Under the pieces are notes generated by a model. That model was not told the origin of the DNA. It did no database searches and saw only the letters and a program-made list of their open reading frames with translations. A stretch of 64,000 nucleotides of DNA. Origin: Capitella teleta (lineage: Eukaryota > Annelida > Polychaeta > Capitellidae). The translations under genes and the position numbers were made by a program. Positions 40,249-53,684 of the stretch are shown piece after piece (within the stretch, counting starts at the first letter, position 1; each line of letters opens with the position of its first letter). The stretch spans positions 91,723 to 155,722 of the forward strand of contig KB300643.1 in NCBI GenBank assembly GCA_000328365.1. The letters run 5' to 3'.

Positions 40249-42369
40249 TCAATGCAATCCCATCTCATCCTTCACCTGGCGCAAAGCTTCCTCAAACGAA
40301 ATCACTGGTTTCTTGTGCTTCTTAACGTACTGTGAACAGAAGAGTTCAAAGGTCATTCAGTAAGTCACCAAACAGATCACATTAGTTGTGTCAGTAGGAA
40401 CGAGCCGCGGAGCTGCTCCATGGAACCCTTATGATTTCGTAGAATGGCAAAGAAGATATTATAGAATGTTCATTGTATATGGTGAAATCATAACGGCAAA
40501 GTGCGTTATGATACGAGATAGAATATAAGAGCGGTTTCCCCTGACCTGCTTGTACTCTGCCATGGTGGTGTACTTCTCCGAAACCATGCTGCCTTCCGCT
40601 CCGAACAAAGACTGAACGAGAGAGCCGTAGAGACGCTTCTGTGAATCCAGGAATTGATTGGTCATGTTCAGTTGCTGCTTCATCATATCGTTCAGTAACA
40701 GCACATTTGGACTGTAGGCTGTCATCGCTGAGAAGGATATCCACATGCAACAGACGCCTGCGCTGAACGCTACTCACTTTCAAGAGCCTCAGAAGAAACT
40801 ACGTGAGCTGCAATGGGAGTTGGATCAACGTGAGACATGCGGTAATTGCAATCCAGAGCTGCAGGAACTGAATCTGTAGTCCAGTGGTAATGCAAACCAA
40901 CATCGAGACCCGTTTGAACTTCCCGGGATTTCATTTTGGTCGATCGCACAGGCTTCAACTCAGGAGATGACGTCCTGCAAATGAAGCGCACTGAGGTGAA
41001 GCGTTGGAAGCAAAGGTTAAATACCTGCTGATGTCTGAGGCTTGCTCCGTTGTGAATGAAGCAAAATCATCGCTGTAGTGATCAGTGTCGGTTGTGCTGA
41101 GGTTTCTGCTGTACCTGCGAATGGAGCGCGATGTTCCTTGCGAGTAGTTTGTGAAATCTTCAGAGTATTCGGATTCATTCTTCCATTTGGTGGACGGTTG
41201 CCGTTCAGGACTGCTGCGACCGGAAGTGATGGTGTAGTCGCTGTAATAGTCATCTTCACTGCTCTCCTCCGTGTTGATGGTGTCTGCGACGTCAGACTCA
41301 CTCAGGTTCTCTTGTGAGTAGGACCTGCGTGCCGTGGATATCATCTCGGGACTGGAGGAGCGTGGTCTGTAGGAAACTTCCTCAACGTTATCTAGAGACA
41401 GCCTCACGCGTGACCCGCTCAGACGAGGGGTCGGACGAGGGCTGGGCGACAGGATTGACCGCAAAGGGGTCGTTGACCTCACAGATCGCGCAGTGTGATC
41501 TCGTGTTTCACTCGAGTGATGTCCGGCAGTGAGAACCTCTGAAAGGTCGTCTCCATCACTCTCCATCTTGCGTCCGAGTAAGTCATCAACGGTCGCTAAA
41601 TTCAGCTCATTGAAGAAATCGTCCTCAACTTCATCTGCATCATGGCTCTCAATTCGCTCACTCTTCCATTCTTCTTGTTTTGCTTTCAGAGAAGCGACCG
41701 TGTTTGCACCTGGAGAAAGATGAGAATGAAACAGAGATAATAAAGAAGAGCAAACGTCTCACTGGATTGAGGTTTAATCTGAGCCAGGACGTCTTCATCT
41801 AAACTGATGCTCATGTCACTGTCACTCAGCACCACCCGCGACGTCTTCTGCTGCTTCAAATGCATCGTTGAGTACGCAGATTGAAGCGCCTTTGGAACTT
41901 TATTATTGTCTGTGGATGAAAGAAATAGACATGGTCACAAAGAGAGCAGATTCACAACCCACCATTGGTGCCTTTCTTCAAAGCGATTGATTTTGGCTTT
42001 GGTGATTCCTCAATTTTGGGAGGCGCTTTCTTCTTGAGAAACCTGCTTCCACTGGCACCTACATCAGGAACAGGAGTCGCATCGCTTCCCAGAGAAACAT
42101 CGCTCTCATCAAACGCATCCCACTTCACAGCACTCGCTTGCTTCGTCTTCAGAGTCTTGAAGTACGCCTGCACGGGATATGCAATTCCTCCATATTTCTG
42201 AATATAATGAACTTACGTCTAAATTGTCCTCTTCGTCATCACTGAGAAATTCCTGCGATTTCTGCATTGTTCTTTCTCCCTTCAATTGAGAGGACGCCCT
42301 TTGCAATAGGGCGTTCACCCCACCACCTCCTCCCCCTCCTCTTCCAGCACCTCGCCCTGGAGCGTACAT
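40249..42369 (-). CDS. C19orf44: C19orf44 homologue (DUF4614 protein)
   Basis: Function is not established in any species I know. Exons 42217-42369, 41963-42167, 41763-41909, 41025-41709, 40778-40974, 40546-40727 and 40249-40329 join to 549 residues. The N-terminus is Gly-rich (MYAPGRGAGRGGGGG) and the middle is disordered and Ser-rich, including GSRFLKKK, a short motif shared with the human protein. The conserved block is the last 150 residues (about 397-549): REVQTGLD, then HYHW, VDPTPIAAHVVS, TAYSPNVLLLNDMMKQQLNMTNQF, Y-TTMAEYKQYVKKH and FEEALRQVKDEM, each with its human counterpart in the same order. Residues between those motifs are variable. The gene is convergent with the 1290-residue gene. 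Its sixth intron (40330-40545) carries a TCATAACG/GCGTTATGA pair. Confidence 0.9.
40484..40512. repeat. TCATAACG inverted pair in an intron
   Basis: AAATCATAACG and, 8 bases on, GCGTTATGATA form an imperfect inverted repeat inside the sixth intron of the C19orf44 homologue. It is one member of the window-wide family. Confidence 0.65.
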
Positions 42370-45300
42370 CTTCTGACTATAGCAGTCGTTTCATGCCTCC
42401 TTCTGTAATGATATCAGGAAGAATAAATTTGGTAAATTGAATAAACGACAAGCATGTTCATGCATACCTATGTGCACTGTAATATTTATATTTGGCATAT
42501 AATATTGACAATTGCTGAATCGTTAGCTCTAAGAGACCCATGTTACATAAAAGATGGTTTGATGTATTTAGAATTTGAAATTACCAATGAAGACGAACTG
42601 TATGCATTCAGTTAATTTATTATTTAATTAAGCTACCTTTATGTTTTAGTTTTTAATATATTTTCAAATTTTGATATGTGACATTTTTCCTTTTTCGTTT
42701 CATCTCTATAATCTTGTACATTTATCTGTGATAATAAATTATTATTATTATTAATATTGCACATGTAATATTATATAAAATGAAACAATTTAAACAAGAA
42801 TAAAAGCTGTTCACTTGCAAAACCGCATGTTTACTACTGCACATGCATAAAAAAAGGTTTCAATGTGCGCTTACATAATCACATTGTATTGAAGTATTGC
42901 ATATTGATCATAAATCGATTGCTAGGTGTTGAACACGTGAAAAAGGTCTGAAAACCTATGTCGGGATCCTCCCCCTGATAATCCCCCAACACCACACAGC
43001 AGAGGACGCCTTAATGTATAACCCTCATTGTCCATGCAGGGCCAACAGCTAACATTATGGTTTTATATTACTGCGCAACATTATGGTTTTATATAAATAC
43101 ATACATGTTAAAGAGGAGATAAAAAGCGGAGGGGGGAGGGGGAAGGTTTATAAAAAATCTTCATTACAGTGGGATCCTAAAATGATGATGCTGATTGTGT
43201 GGTCCACGTGCAAAAGAACAAAGCCTAATTCATAAGTTCAGTTTATAACACATGTGAACGATGCATAGAGAGTACACATGGTGAGTTTTGGGTTGATCAC
43301 ACACAATGACCTGATCCGTGTGATAACCCCTGATATCACATGATAGAAGCAGTGTGGCCAAGAAAATTGATTCATGCAATTAATTTGTGAGTAATGAAGA
43401 GCAACATATTGAAGTAGTAATTAAAAGGAATGATATGCAGGTGACAGCTATAAGATTACTTCTCAATTTTCCTTCTCTTTTACAGCCATAGCTCATTTAA
43501 TGGTATAGCTACAACCCTGCATGTTATATCAGATGAGAAGCATTCTACTCAAAGCATGCATTTTTCAGGATTAAAGAAGTGTGATATATGTGGCCTCATT
43601 TTTTTTTTTTTTTTTAATTCACGCCTACATACAATATACATGTATGTATTGTAGCAGACGTCTTTCCTTATATAGCCAAACATCAAGCTAAATAGCACAT
43701 AAAACAGATGCTAATGATATATATGCATTATGACCTATGTATTATGCATGGGTTTGCATGGTGTTTCCTACTCATTTGCATATGAACCATGAAATATTGA
43801 TTCCTACTAATCATCTCAATGAATGACATCACAGAATCTGGCAGCTCCTCATTGGTGCAATTCGAGCAGCTCTCAGCCAATCAGATGCTTGCAACACACA
43901 GCAAGGCTGCTGCTCAAAATAGGGATCAAAATACGAAAGATAAAATCTGAATCAATACGTAAAAAACTAAAAATCAATGAATTTGCTGTTCTACTTCATC
44001 TTTCAAATCCATGCATATTTTTAAACATATTTTCAAAAACGACACAATTTGAAAAATCTTATAAAATCTTGTAAGTGCATGTGTGTATACACACATACAA
44101 ATTTTCCAAAATTGCATCTCTTGCAAGCTAGTGCAATATGCACACGAGAAAAAACATAAGTGAGCAGAAATTTGATTCAAACTTAATGTTAATTGTCAAA
44201 GAGAATACACATATTAAACTGGAAATATGGGGGTTTTTTTTCATTCCTTGAATCTAATTCAATTAATTGAAGTATGAATTGGAATTTCATTTTTACATTT
44301 CATAATATTATTTGAGACAGTGTGGACAGTGTGAAAGTCATTGTTAGATGATAGTTGTGCAGCGTAAAGAAATGATTAACAGGTCACATCAATCTGTGAC
44401 TGTGAAAATCTAGGATACAATCAACAAAAACATAATCGTGAAAGTGAAAAGAGAAAAGGGCAGACATATTTCCACTCACGGGAATCCATTTATATCCTGC
44501 AGTTTCTGCACCTTATAAAGCATTCCTAGACTCTAGATTAAAGGCAGGGCATTGCGTTTGGTTGACAGGGTTATGGCTAAAAATCCCCTGGTAACGTTGA
44601 TTCAATCAAATCAGGTGTACACGCCTTAAATGTCTCCGGCTGCAACTAGTCTTGTGAATCATGACCCATTTTCAGACTTCCACTGAGTTCCGCTGTATGA
44701 TTTATTCCCTCCCCAATTAGGCCACCCGTAAATTCAAACAATTATATAAAGGATCTGTCAACAGGATTTAGACCCAAAAGTGGACTGAGCTGAAGCTTTT
44801 CGACTGGCTTGTATTATATGTAATCAACTGACTTGGCGACTTAGTTGAGATTTCAAAATCGATTTGGCTTCTCTAAAACGAAATTAAATTTATAGAGCCA
44901 ATATACAACAAACAACTAAAGCCTAAGAAGTAAGGGCTTAATTACAAGAATAATATGTTTCACTCACTTAGTTCTACAGGCTACACGCTCAATAACAAAT
45001 TGCATTTGTCATTAAATATTGATATATATACAACAAACAACATGGCATACAACAAAGGATTTGATAATACAAATTTGTATTATGAAGAACAGAATAACAT
45101 AATTTGTTCTAGATATTCGTAGCAATGGAAAGAGTGTTTTACTAACACAACAGGATTCGACTCCAGGGTCTAACAGGACTGTGTCCTACAAAGACAATAG
45201 AGGACTTATCAAGATTTGGCTAGAAATACATCTTACAAACTTCGAAGAATTGAAAGTCAAACGAAATGGATAATATATACAATTATATACTGTAGAACAG

Positions 45301-45626
45301 GAAATTTTTCAGCCGCATGAAATTTTTGCTTTATTCGCGGTCACCATGGACTGTAAAAATTAGATGCCCGTGTAATATTTCCGAGTGATCTTATACTATG
45401 CAACATTACGCTTGACCGTAAATAATAATTATTATGGCAGTGCATAAAGGCCTCAGCCATAAAACCGCAAAATTGCAGTCCACGGAAATCTCCTGTTCTA
45501 CATTAATAATAAATTGTAAATTAAATATTCAATATATATTGATTATCTTTATTTTCCATTATATTTGTGGATATGATAATCATTCTACCCTTTGATCACA
45601 ACATGATGAACATCTCTTACACTGAC

Positions 45627-45670
45627 TTAGCTGCATTCTGTAGCCATAATGATATCTGTGGGGATGATTA
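45627..45670 (+). repeat. Dispersed non-coding repeat, copy B
   Basis: Same sequence as 4875-4927 without the central 10 bases, in the same orientation, about 820 bases upstream of the calreticulin ATG. Confidence 0.75.
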
Positions 45671-45770
45671 TATATATCCTTATAGCAATAGAAGTTTTAT
45701 AACAAGATTAACACTGACTCAGTGACTATCACTAGTATTAGTAAGTCACAGATACACGGTTTGTGACGGT

Positions 45771-45849
45771 AACAATTACAGTAACACTGATTGACTGAAT
45801 CATCATCATTATGATGATGATTCAGTCAATCAGTGTTACTGCAATTGTT
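45771..45849. repeat. 79-bp near-perfect palindrome
   Basis: Left arm 45771-45809 (starting AACAATTACAGTAACACTG) and right arm 45811-45849 are complementary over 39 bases with a single mismatch and one central base. No coding potential is seen and no target duplication was found. Confidence 0.92.
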
Positions 45850-45881
45850 ATCATAATCATGAATGACTGATATTATGTAGC

Positions 45882-45942
45882 TCCCCAAGGGTAGCGGAGC
45901 AGTTCCCACACAACACTACCGTGACTACGGCTTGGGGAGCTA
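45882..45942. repeat. Small foldback with 12-bp inverted ends
   Basis: TAGCTCCCCAAG at the left is matched by CTTGGGGAGCTA at the right, about 60 bp overall, with an inner GGTAG/CTACC pair. ATTATG words flank both sides, adjacent on the left and three bases out on the right, so a target duplication is possible but not clean. Confidence 0.75.
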
Positions 45943-46209
45943 GAAATTATGTAAATAACTTAATTGTATAATTAACTTAACTTAAGTGTATAATTATTCA
46001 TATCAGTGGATCCCAACGTCTCAATGCCTTAAGTTGACCAAGCCTGCTGCGTTTAAAGTGTGCATACAGTCGTGTTTAAGCTTTGAACTTCAGTGATTGA
46101 TCGTTATCGAATTAACCAACAAAAATCTGACAGGGTGAGTGAGCGACAATATGGGAATTCCAAGATTTCCGAGATTGTTTACCATCGCGATGGATTCGGC
46201 TCACTCGGG

Positions 46210-46322
46210 TGACCTCGTTTCTATATGACCTAGTTTACTCTCCGAAGCGCTTCGGATGACCTCATTTTACAAGATGACCTAGTTAAGTCTCCGAACTCTT
46301 GCCGAAGTGATTCGGGTGACCT
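46210..46322 (+). promoter_or_regulatory. Array of five TGACCT half-sites upstream of calreticulin
   Basis: TGACCTMRTTT words begin at 46210, 46226, 46257, 46275 and 46317, alternating CGTTT/CATTT and AGTT endings and separated by CTCCGAA/CTTCGG words. TGACCT is the reverse complement of AGGTCA, the nuclear-receptor half-site. The array ends about 170 bases before the ATG. Confidence 0.6.
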
Positions 46323-46374
46323 CGTTTCGTGCTCGGTCTTTGCGTTGGTGGCCTGTGATTGGTCGGAGCGTGGA

Positions 46375-46413
46375 CCAATGAGTGCGTTCCATCTGGCCGT
46401 CAGCAGTCACGTG
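46375..46413 (+). promoter_or_regulatory. Possible ER-stress element and CACGTG box of calreticulin
   Basis: CCAAT at 46375-46379 is followed after exactly nine bases by CCATC; the ER-stress response element is CCAAT-N9-CCACG, so the spacing is right and two bases differ. An inverted CCAAT (ATTGG) lies about 15 bases before it, and TCACGTGG, close to the UPR element TGACGTGG, is at 46407-46414. Calreticulin promoters of vertebrates use such elements; here the match is partial. Confidence 0.4.
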
Positions 46414-46489
46414 GGGCGTCCACATTCGTCACTTTGAGAAGCAAAAGAAGCGAAAAGCCGCACTCGACGGGAATCCTTCGCCACTCAAC

Positions 46490-48743
46490 ATGCTCGCAAT
46501 CGCTGTCCTCTGCTGCTTGGCAGTCAGCGCCATCGCTGATCCTGCTGTCTACTTCCAAGAAGACTTCTCAGGTACTGTACTTTTTGCTAAAATATATTTT
46601 AAAGTTTGACAGCTTCGCCGGTGATCATGTATTTTAACTCATAGCATTGCATTCAGTACTCGGCTGTTATGGGATTCTGTGGTTGATCAATAACAGTCAT
46701 CTGCCATAGGCATCAGGGGGTGGGGCATATTCTCTGGAAATTTCGATACATGTATTATAGTATCGATGTTTAGAATACAAAGCTGAGCGATCATTCTTTT
46801 TGAGGCGGAGACTCCCTCAAGTCTCTGCATGCCACTTCAGACAACTCTCAATCAGTCACTAAGTCAGTGACTGACTCTGGTTGTGCACTCGGAGCCAGAA
46901 CTGTTACTGTACAATAAATTCTTTCAGATTTGAATGTTTGGTTTTTCCAGTTATTTTGAGTGCATTAAACCATTTTTATTGAGTCATGTACTGATTGTGC
47001 ATTTCACTAATTTTATGCATTTCAGTAATTTCAAGTCCAGAGCGCTTTAATTAATTTGAATTTGCATTAATTAGTAAGTGCTGGTGTGATAGTCACTGAC
47101 TTAGGTGATTACACATGTATGACAATTATCATTATGTTAACATGACACGACACGTTTTAAAAATTTTAATCAGAAAAAGAGTAAAGTCCTGAGCCGGCTA
47201 CATCAGTTATGTAATTATAAATTCATCCCCCACTGCTGCAATTAGTCGCAGGCACCATGTGTGACAATTGCTTGGAAAAAGGTCCATTGCGCATGCAAAT
47301 CATGTACGTTATGTAAATGAGGCAGGGATGGCATCTGCATGGCGGGGAGGGGGGAGGGATTAGAATACAGACTTTACTTTCAAAGGCTAAGCGAAAGGTC
47401 ATTGGATGTGTTTGAATAGCACGTCTGAGCCAAGCCCTTTTTGATGTGTGCGCATGTTCACCATGAGTTATGATGGATGGTTTTATTTACAGATGGTTGG
47501 GAAGATCGCTGGGTGCAGTCAGAGCACAAGGCTGACTTGGGAAAATTTGTCCTCTCCCACGGAAAGTTCTACGGTGATGCTGAGAAGGACAATGGTGAGA
47601 GGTTGTGTGATGTCCTCGGACCATCATAACTTATTTTATTTTATCGCAGGAATCCAGACGTCTCAAGATGCTCGATTCTATGCTTTGTCTGCCAAGTTTG
47701 ACAAACCTTTCTCCAACGAGGGCAAGACCTTCGTTGTTCAGTTCACCGTGAAGCACGAGCAGAGCATTGATTGCGGTGGTGGTTACGTCAAGATCTTCCC
47801 TTCTGACGTCGATCAGAAGGATATGCACGGAGAGTCCCCCTACAACATCATGTTTGGACCTGACATCTGCGGACCCGGCACCAAGAAAGTGCACGTGATC
47901 TTCACGTACAAAGGAAAGAACCTGCTGATCAAGAAAGACATCCGATGCAAGGTGAGCGAGGGTTTCTTTCCAGAGATGTTTTAATCACTGTGTTTGCTTC
48001 AGGATGATGTCTTCACCCACTTGTACACTCTGATCGTGCGTCCTGATAACACCTACGAGGTGAAGATCGACAACAAGAAGGTTGAGAGCGGCTCCCTGGA
48101 GGAGGACTGGGACTTCCTGCAGCCCAAGACCATCAAGGACCCCAACGCCAAGAAACCCGAGGATTACGATGAGCGCGAGACGATCGATGACCCAGAGGAC
48201 GTGAAGCCAGAGGAGTGGGACCAGCCAGAGCACATCGCTGACCCTGACGCCAAGAAGCCTGATGATTGGGATGATGAGATGGACGGCGAATGGGAGCCCC
48301 CCATGGTGGACAACCCTGAGTACAAGGGAGAATGGAAGCCCAAGCAGATCCCCAACCCCTCCTACCAGGGCAAGTGGGTGCACCCCGAGATCGACAACCC
48401 CGATTACGAGGCTGACGACAGTCTGTACAAGTACGCTGACTTTGGAGTCATTGGATTTGACCTTTGGCAGGTCAAGGCCGGCACCATCTTCGATAACGTT
48501 CTGCTTACTGATGATGAGGCTCTGGCTGAGAAGGTCGGAGAGGAGACATGGGGTGCATCCAAGGACGCTGAGAAAGCAATGAAGGACGCTCAGGACGAAG
48601 AAGAGAAAGCGGCCAGGGAGGAGGAGGAGAAGAGGAGGAAGGAGGAAGAGGGAGATGATGAGGATGAACTCCCCATGGAGGACATGGAGGACCTTGAAGA
48701 TGATGAGGACATGGAGGAAGAACAGGAGCACGATGAATTATAG
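46490..48743 (+). CDS. CALR: Calreticulin, ER calcium-binding lectin chaperone
   Basis: Calreticulin folds N-glycoproteins in the ER lumen and buffers calcium. Exons 46490-46571, 47493-47594, 47650-47951 and 48003-48743 join to 408 residues (human 417). Residues 1-16 ([16 protein letters not shown]) are a signal peptide. The globular lectin domain shows [15 protein letters not shown] and MFGPDICG, with the disulfide cysteines. The P-domain carries three PxxDxKKPxDWD-type repeats ([42 protein letters not shown]) and three GxWxPPxxxNPxY-type repeats. The C-terminal Glu/Lys/Asp-rich tail is the low-affinity calcium region and ends HDEL, an ER-retrieval signal. The first intron is 921 bp, the others about 50 bp. 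The start is the only ATG that gives a signal peptide. AATAAA is at 48998-49003. Confidence 0.97.
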
Positions 48744-48997
48744 GAGCTCTTGCCGTTCATTTCGTCATCCATTCATTGATATTACATTTATGCTTGGGGG
48801 GGTGTGTTCTGTTAGCCATTCATCATTTTCACTCTTCTTCATTACCATTTTTTCATTTCTTATCATGAACCGGGAATGGGTCTCATCTGATTATTTTGAT
48901 TAAAAGCTGGACGTGTTTTACAACGAACGAAAGATAGTCATTAAATTATACTTCATCCGGTTTAATACATATTTTTTGTTGCTAATTTTTTTTTCTC

Positions 48998-49003
48998 AAT
49001 AAA
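48998..49003 (+). terminator. Poly(A) signal of calreticulin
   Basis: AATAAA 255 bases after the stop, followed by a T-rich stretch. Confidence 0.65.
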
Positions 49004-50326
49004 ACTCATTCCCTTTTTTCAACTCTGCTTCGATTATATTTTCTTCAGCAAATTCAACTCATCCAGAACACTTGATATGGTCTCATTCTGCTGTACACTT
49101 TTGGCTTCTTAAATCGCTAATTATTTATGCAAAGTACAGTTGGATAGTGTAATTTGAGCCCGCAATATTATCGTGGTTGAGAACCTTAAATGGATTTGCT
49201 GTAGTACAATACTGTATATGAAAACGTGACTTGCGTACGGAGTCATTGTGCACTCTAGTCATAACGCATTCTTATACGGTAACCATAACGCAGTTTTTAC
49301 CCGCGAAAATTAATGCTTGCTTGAAATGATTTGCACATAAACATTAGTGAATCATTGCATCAGCACGATTTGCCTTTGATAAATCACAACCACGTAAAAA
49401 AAAAAAAAAAGGCTCAGTTCCCTGTGACTGTAATGACAATGCAATGCCCCCATTCGCAGTAGCTTGGGATTTAAGGGGACTATTCTAGGCTATTTATAGC
49501 ATAAAGCACCAGCATGTCGACTTTTCATTGAGTATGGTGAGGTCCCCTTAAATCTGGCTTCAATTCTGACCGATCACGTGACCCCTATATAAGCATTCTA
49601 GTTAGGCCCACTCCTTTATATTTTTATGCCAAATCCGAAAACCCACAGCGTGCCACGTGGACTAAGCGACGATCGCTATTGGTCAAATGCCAACTTTTGA
49701 AAGTGGCGAGGCTCTTATTCACCGACACGTACTGTTCCGTGTGCCAAATACGATTTTCGGCCATTGATTCCAATGAGCTCAGACAATCTAACCTCTTGCT
49801 GTTTGTTATCTAACCTCTTTGATTGATTCACACCGAAGCAGTGAGCGCACGATGCGATCGTAATAAGCAGAGATAAGGACGTGAGTTGGAATTGGAGTAA
49901 TTTTGTCAGCGAACTACATGCACAAGTAATGAATTTTAGCATGTCCTATGTACACTCGATATATTAAATACCATAGCAGTACCCATGATATTTTGCACGC
50001 GGACATACAAAGTGATGAAATGCATGTCAACGATGTGAGCTCTCGGTTTCCACGGATGCCAGCTCACTGAATATGCAGCACAATTAGCTCATAATATAGT
50101 TTCACAAAATTACCACATACCTTAGTGGTAATTTTGCATGCACTGCACAGGTATAATCGGCATGCATATAGACTCACAGCATATATAGTTATATTCATTT
50201 CTGATTGTGATAATAAACTTGCATAAGATCCATCTCAATGTTGGATAGAATAAAACCTCATTTACTAACAGCGGATCAAGAAAGTTCTTAAAAGATTTAC
50301 TAAAAAGGAATTAAATCAAACTATCT
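49004..50326. other. Spacer between convergent calreticulin and VPS4-like genes
   Basis: No supported coding region. Two direct CATAACGCA words occur at about 49260 and 49288. A perfect 12-bp stem with an 8-base loop (CAAAATTACCAC ... GTGGTAATTTTG) is at 50105-50136. Confidence 0.5.
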
Positions 50327-52122
<1,796 letters not shown>

Positions 52123-53684
52123 AATCGAATGCAATTTAACAAACAATTCAAGCAAAAGGAAGAAAAACGGAGAGAAGAGGACAGAAGATATACAAAACAA
52201 AGAAATAATTAATTTTGTATATATTTTGCGCATAATCCGTCCTGCAGCGTTAAAGTGATTCTCTCTTTTTCAGCGGTTGACCAGTGTTAAATGGGATACA
52301 ATTGACCAAGTTACGAGTTCTCCTTGGTGTGGGATGTTCCACTTTTAACACATGCGTTTGTCGGTGTCCTTTCTTTACCCTCATGAGTCGTTTTTGTGAG
52401 TTTGGTCATGATTTAGGCACCCTTTGTTCTTTCATCAACTGCTTCTTTAGTATAATTATAATATATAGCAATAATTTAGTGGGGTATCCACTGCCAGCTT
52501 TTCTTTTCAAATAAAAGTGATCATTTTGGCTTTGTGTGTTTTGGTTTGATTGATTCTACCAGCAGTTCCTAACTATACTGTACCGTCAACGTTATAACAG
52601 TAGCCCGATAAAAACAATGTCTTTGTTTTGTTTCAATTAAGTATCTGACGCCATGAAAATTTTACGGCAACCTAATGGCAACTTTTTTTGCAGCTATATT
52701 ACCGTAAAATTTCACATTTCGGGAAAGCAGTGCAATGTATCCATAATCCCTTATTGGGTGACCAACTAGAAATTTAATTATAACGGTCTGATTTAGTGAC
52801 CCTGGATAAGTGGACCATCACTGTCCATGCAAATATTAGGCCTTCGTACAGTGGCAAATTATAATCGAGTGGTTCATAATATGACGATAAGAAGGATTCA
52901 ATAATTGCCTAAAAGAAGAGAGAAAAGGAATGAGCCTCATTCATTTTCTCTATATTACAGTATTACAGTACTCCAATTACAGTAGTACAGTATAGTCAAT
53001 GAGGTATGGATGACATAACCGTGGGCTTGCTGTTACGCAAACAATATAAATGATTGCAATTTCACTTACGTCTGAAAATTCCAATATTCAGAGTTTATGA
53101 TGCGTTATGATCATGGTAGAATAAGAACTCTATCATCATAACGCACTTAAGTTGAAATCTCACCAGACGATCGGCTGAGCGATGGAGTTTATTATTGAGA
53201 TAAATTTTACTTAAATTGTTACTTTCACAGCACATATATTATCTGATATCACACAGATGACGCCCGAAACAATACAAAATGAATGCATTCGTGACATAAT
53301 TTGAAATATTAATAGGTTTTCCATTCCGAATACTGTTGTGATCATCAATTCTATAATAATAAATTGATAATAGATGTATAGCGATCATAAAATTCAATGA
53401 ATTCACTGACATCATGGAAACAGGATTAAGGCGTCTAAACACGAAGGATAGTTTGGTTGGATCTTGGATTTAATAAAGTGTAGATTACAAGTTTACCTTG
53501 ATATAAACTCAATTCAGCGTTGTACGAATTCATGCCTCAACGAAGCTTCAACGGTTGACGCGGTGGACGGGGAAAATGGCGCGAAAAGAAAGCCAAAACG
53601 TGTCATGAATAACATCACAAATGGCGAAAATGCGCTCAGCGATTTCACCCAATGATTCATGTCTATGGTGCGTTGTGCTTTTAC
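52123..53684. other. AT-rich spacer
   Basis: No supported gene; the VPS4-like promoter must lie at its left. An inverted TCATAACGCA pair is at 53101-53149. A 63-codon frame at 53464-53655 starts with ATG but has no other support. Confidence 0.45.
53101..53149. repeat. TCATAACGCA inverted pair
   Basis: TGCGTTATGAT and ATCATAACGCA face each other across about 26 bases, giving an 11-bp stem. Same word as in the 30242-30316 palindrome. Confidence 0.75.

Larger units (their letters stand above)
42370..46489. other. 4.1-kb AT-rich spacer and calreticulin promoter
   Basis: No supported coding region. It separates the divergent C19orf44 homologue and calreticulin. It contains a poly(T) run near 43600, a palindromic TACATGTA cluster near 43630, dispersed repeat copy B (45627-45670), a large palindrome (45771-45849), a TIR-bounded foldback (45882-45942), and a promoter-proximal array of TGACCT words (46210-46322). 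Confidence 0.5.

Noticed and set aside
47985-48731. 248-codon hydrophobic minus-strand frame opposite calreticulin exon 4
   Set aside because: Complement of Asp/Glu/Pro-rich codons always reads Leu/Val-rich; the plus-strand P-domain and HDEL tail explain it.
53464-53655. 63-codon plus-strand frame left of MITE copy 1
   Set aside because: It starts with ATG but has no motif, no splice context, and sits in AT-rich spacer.
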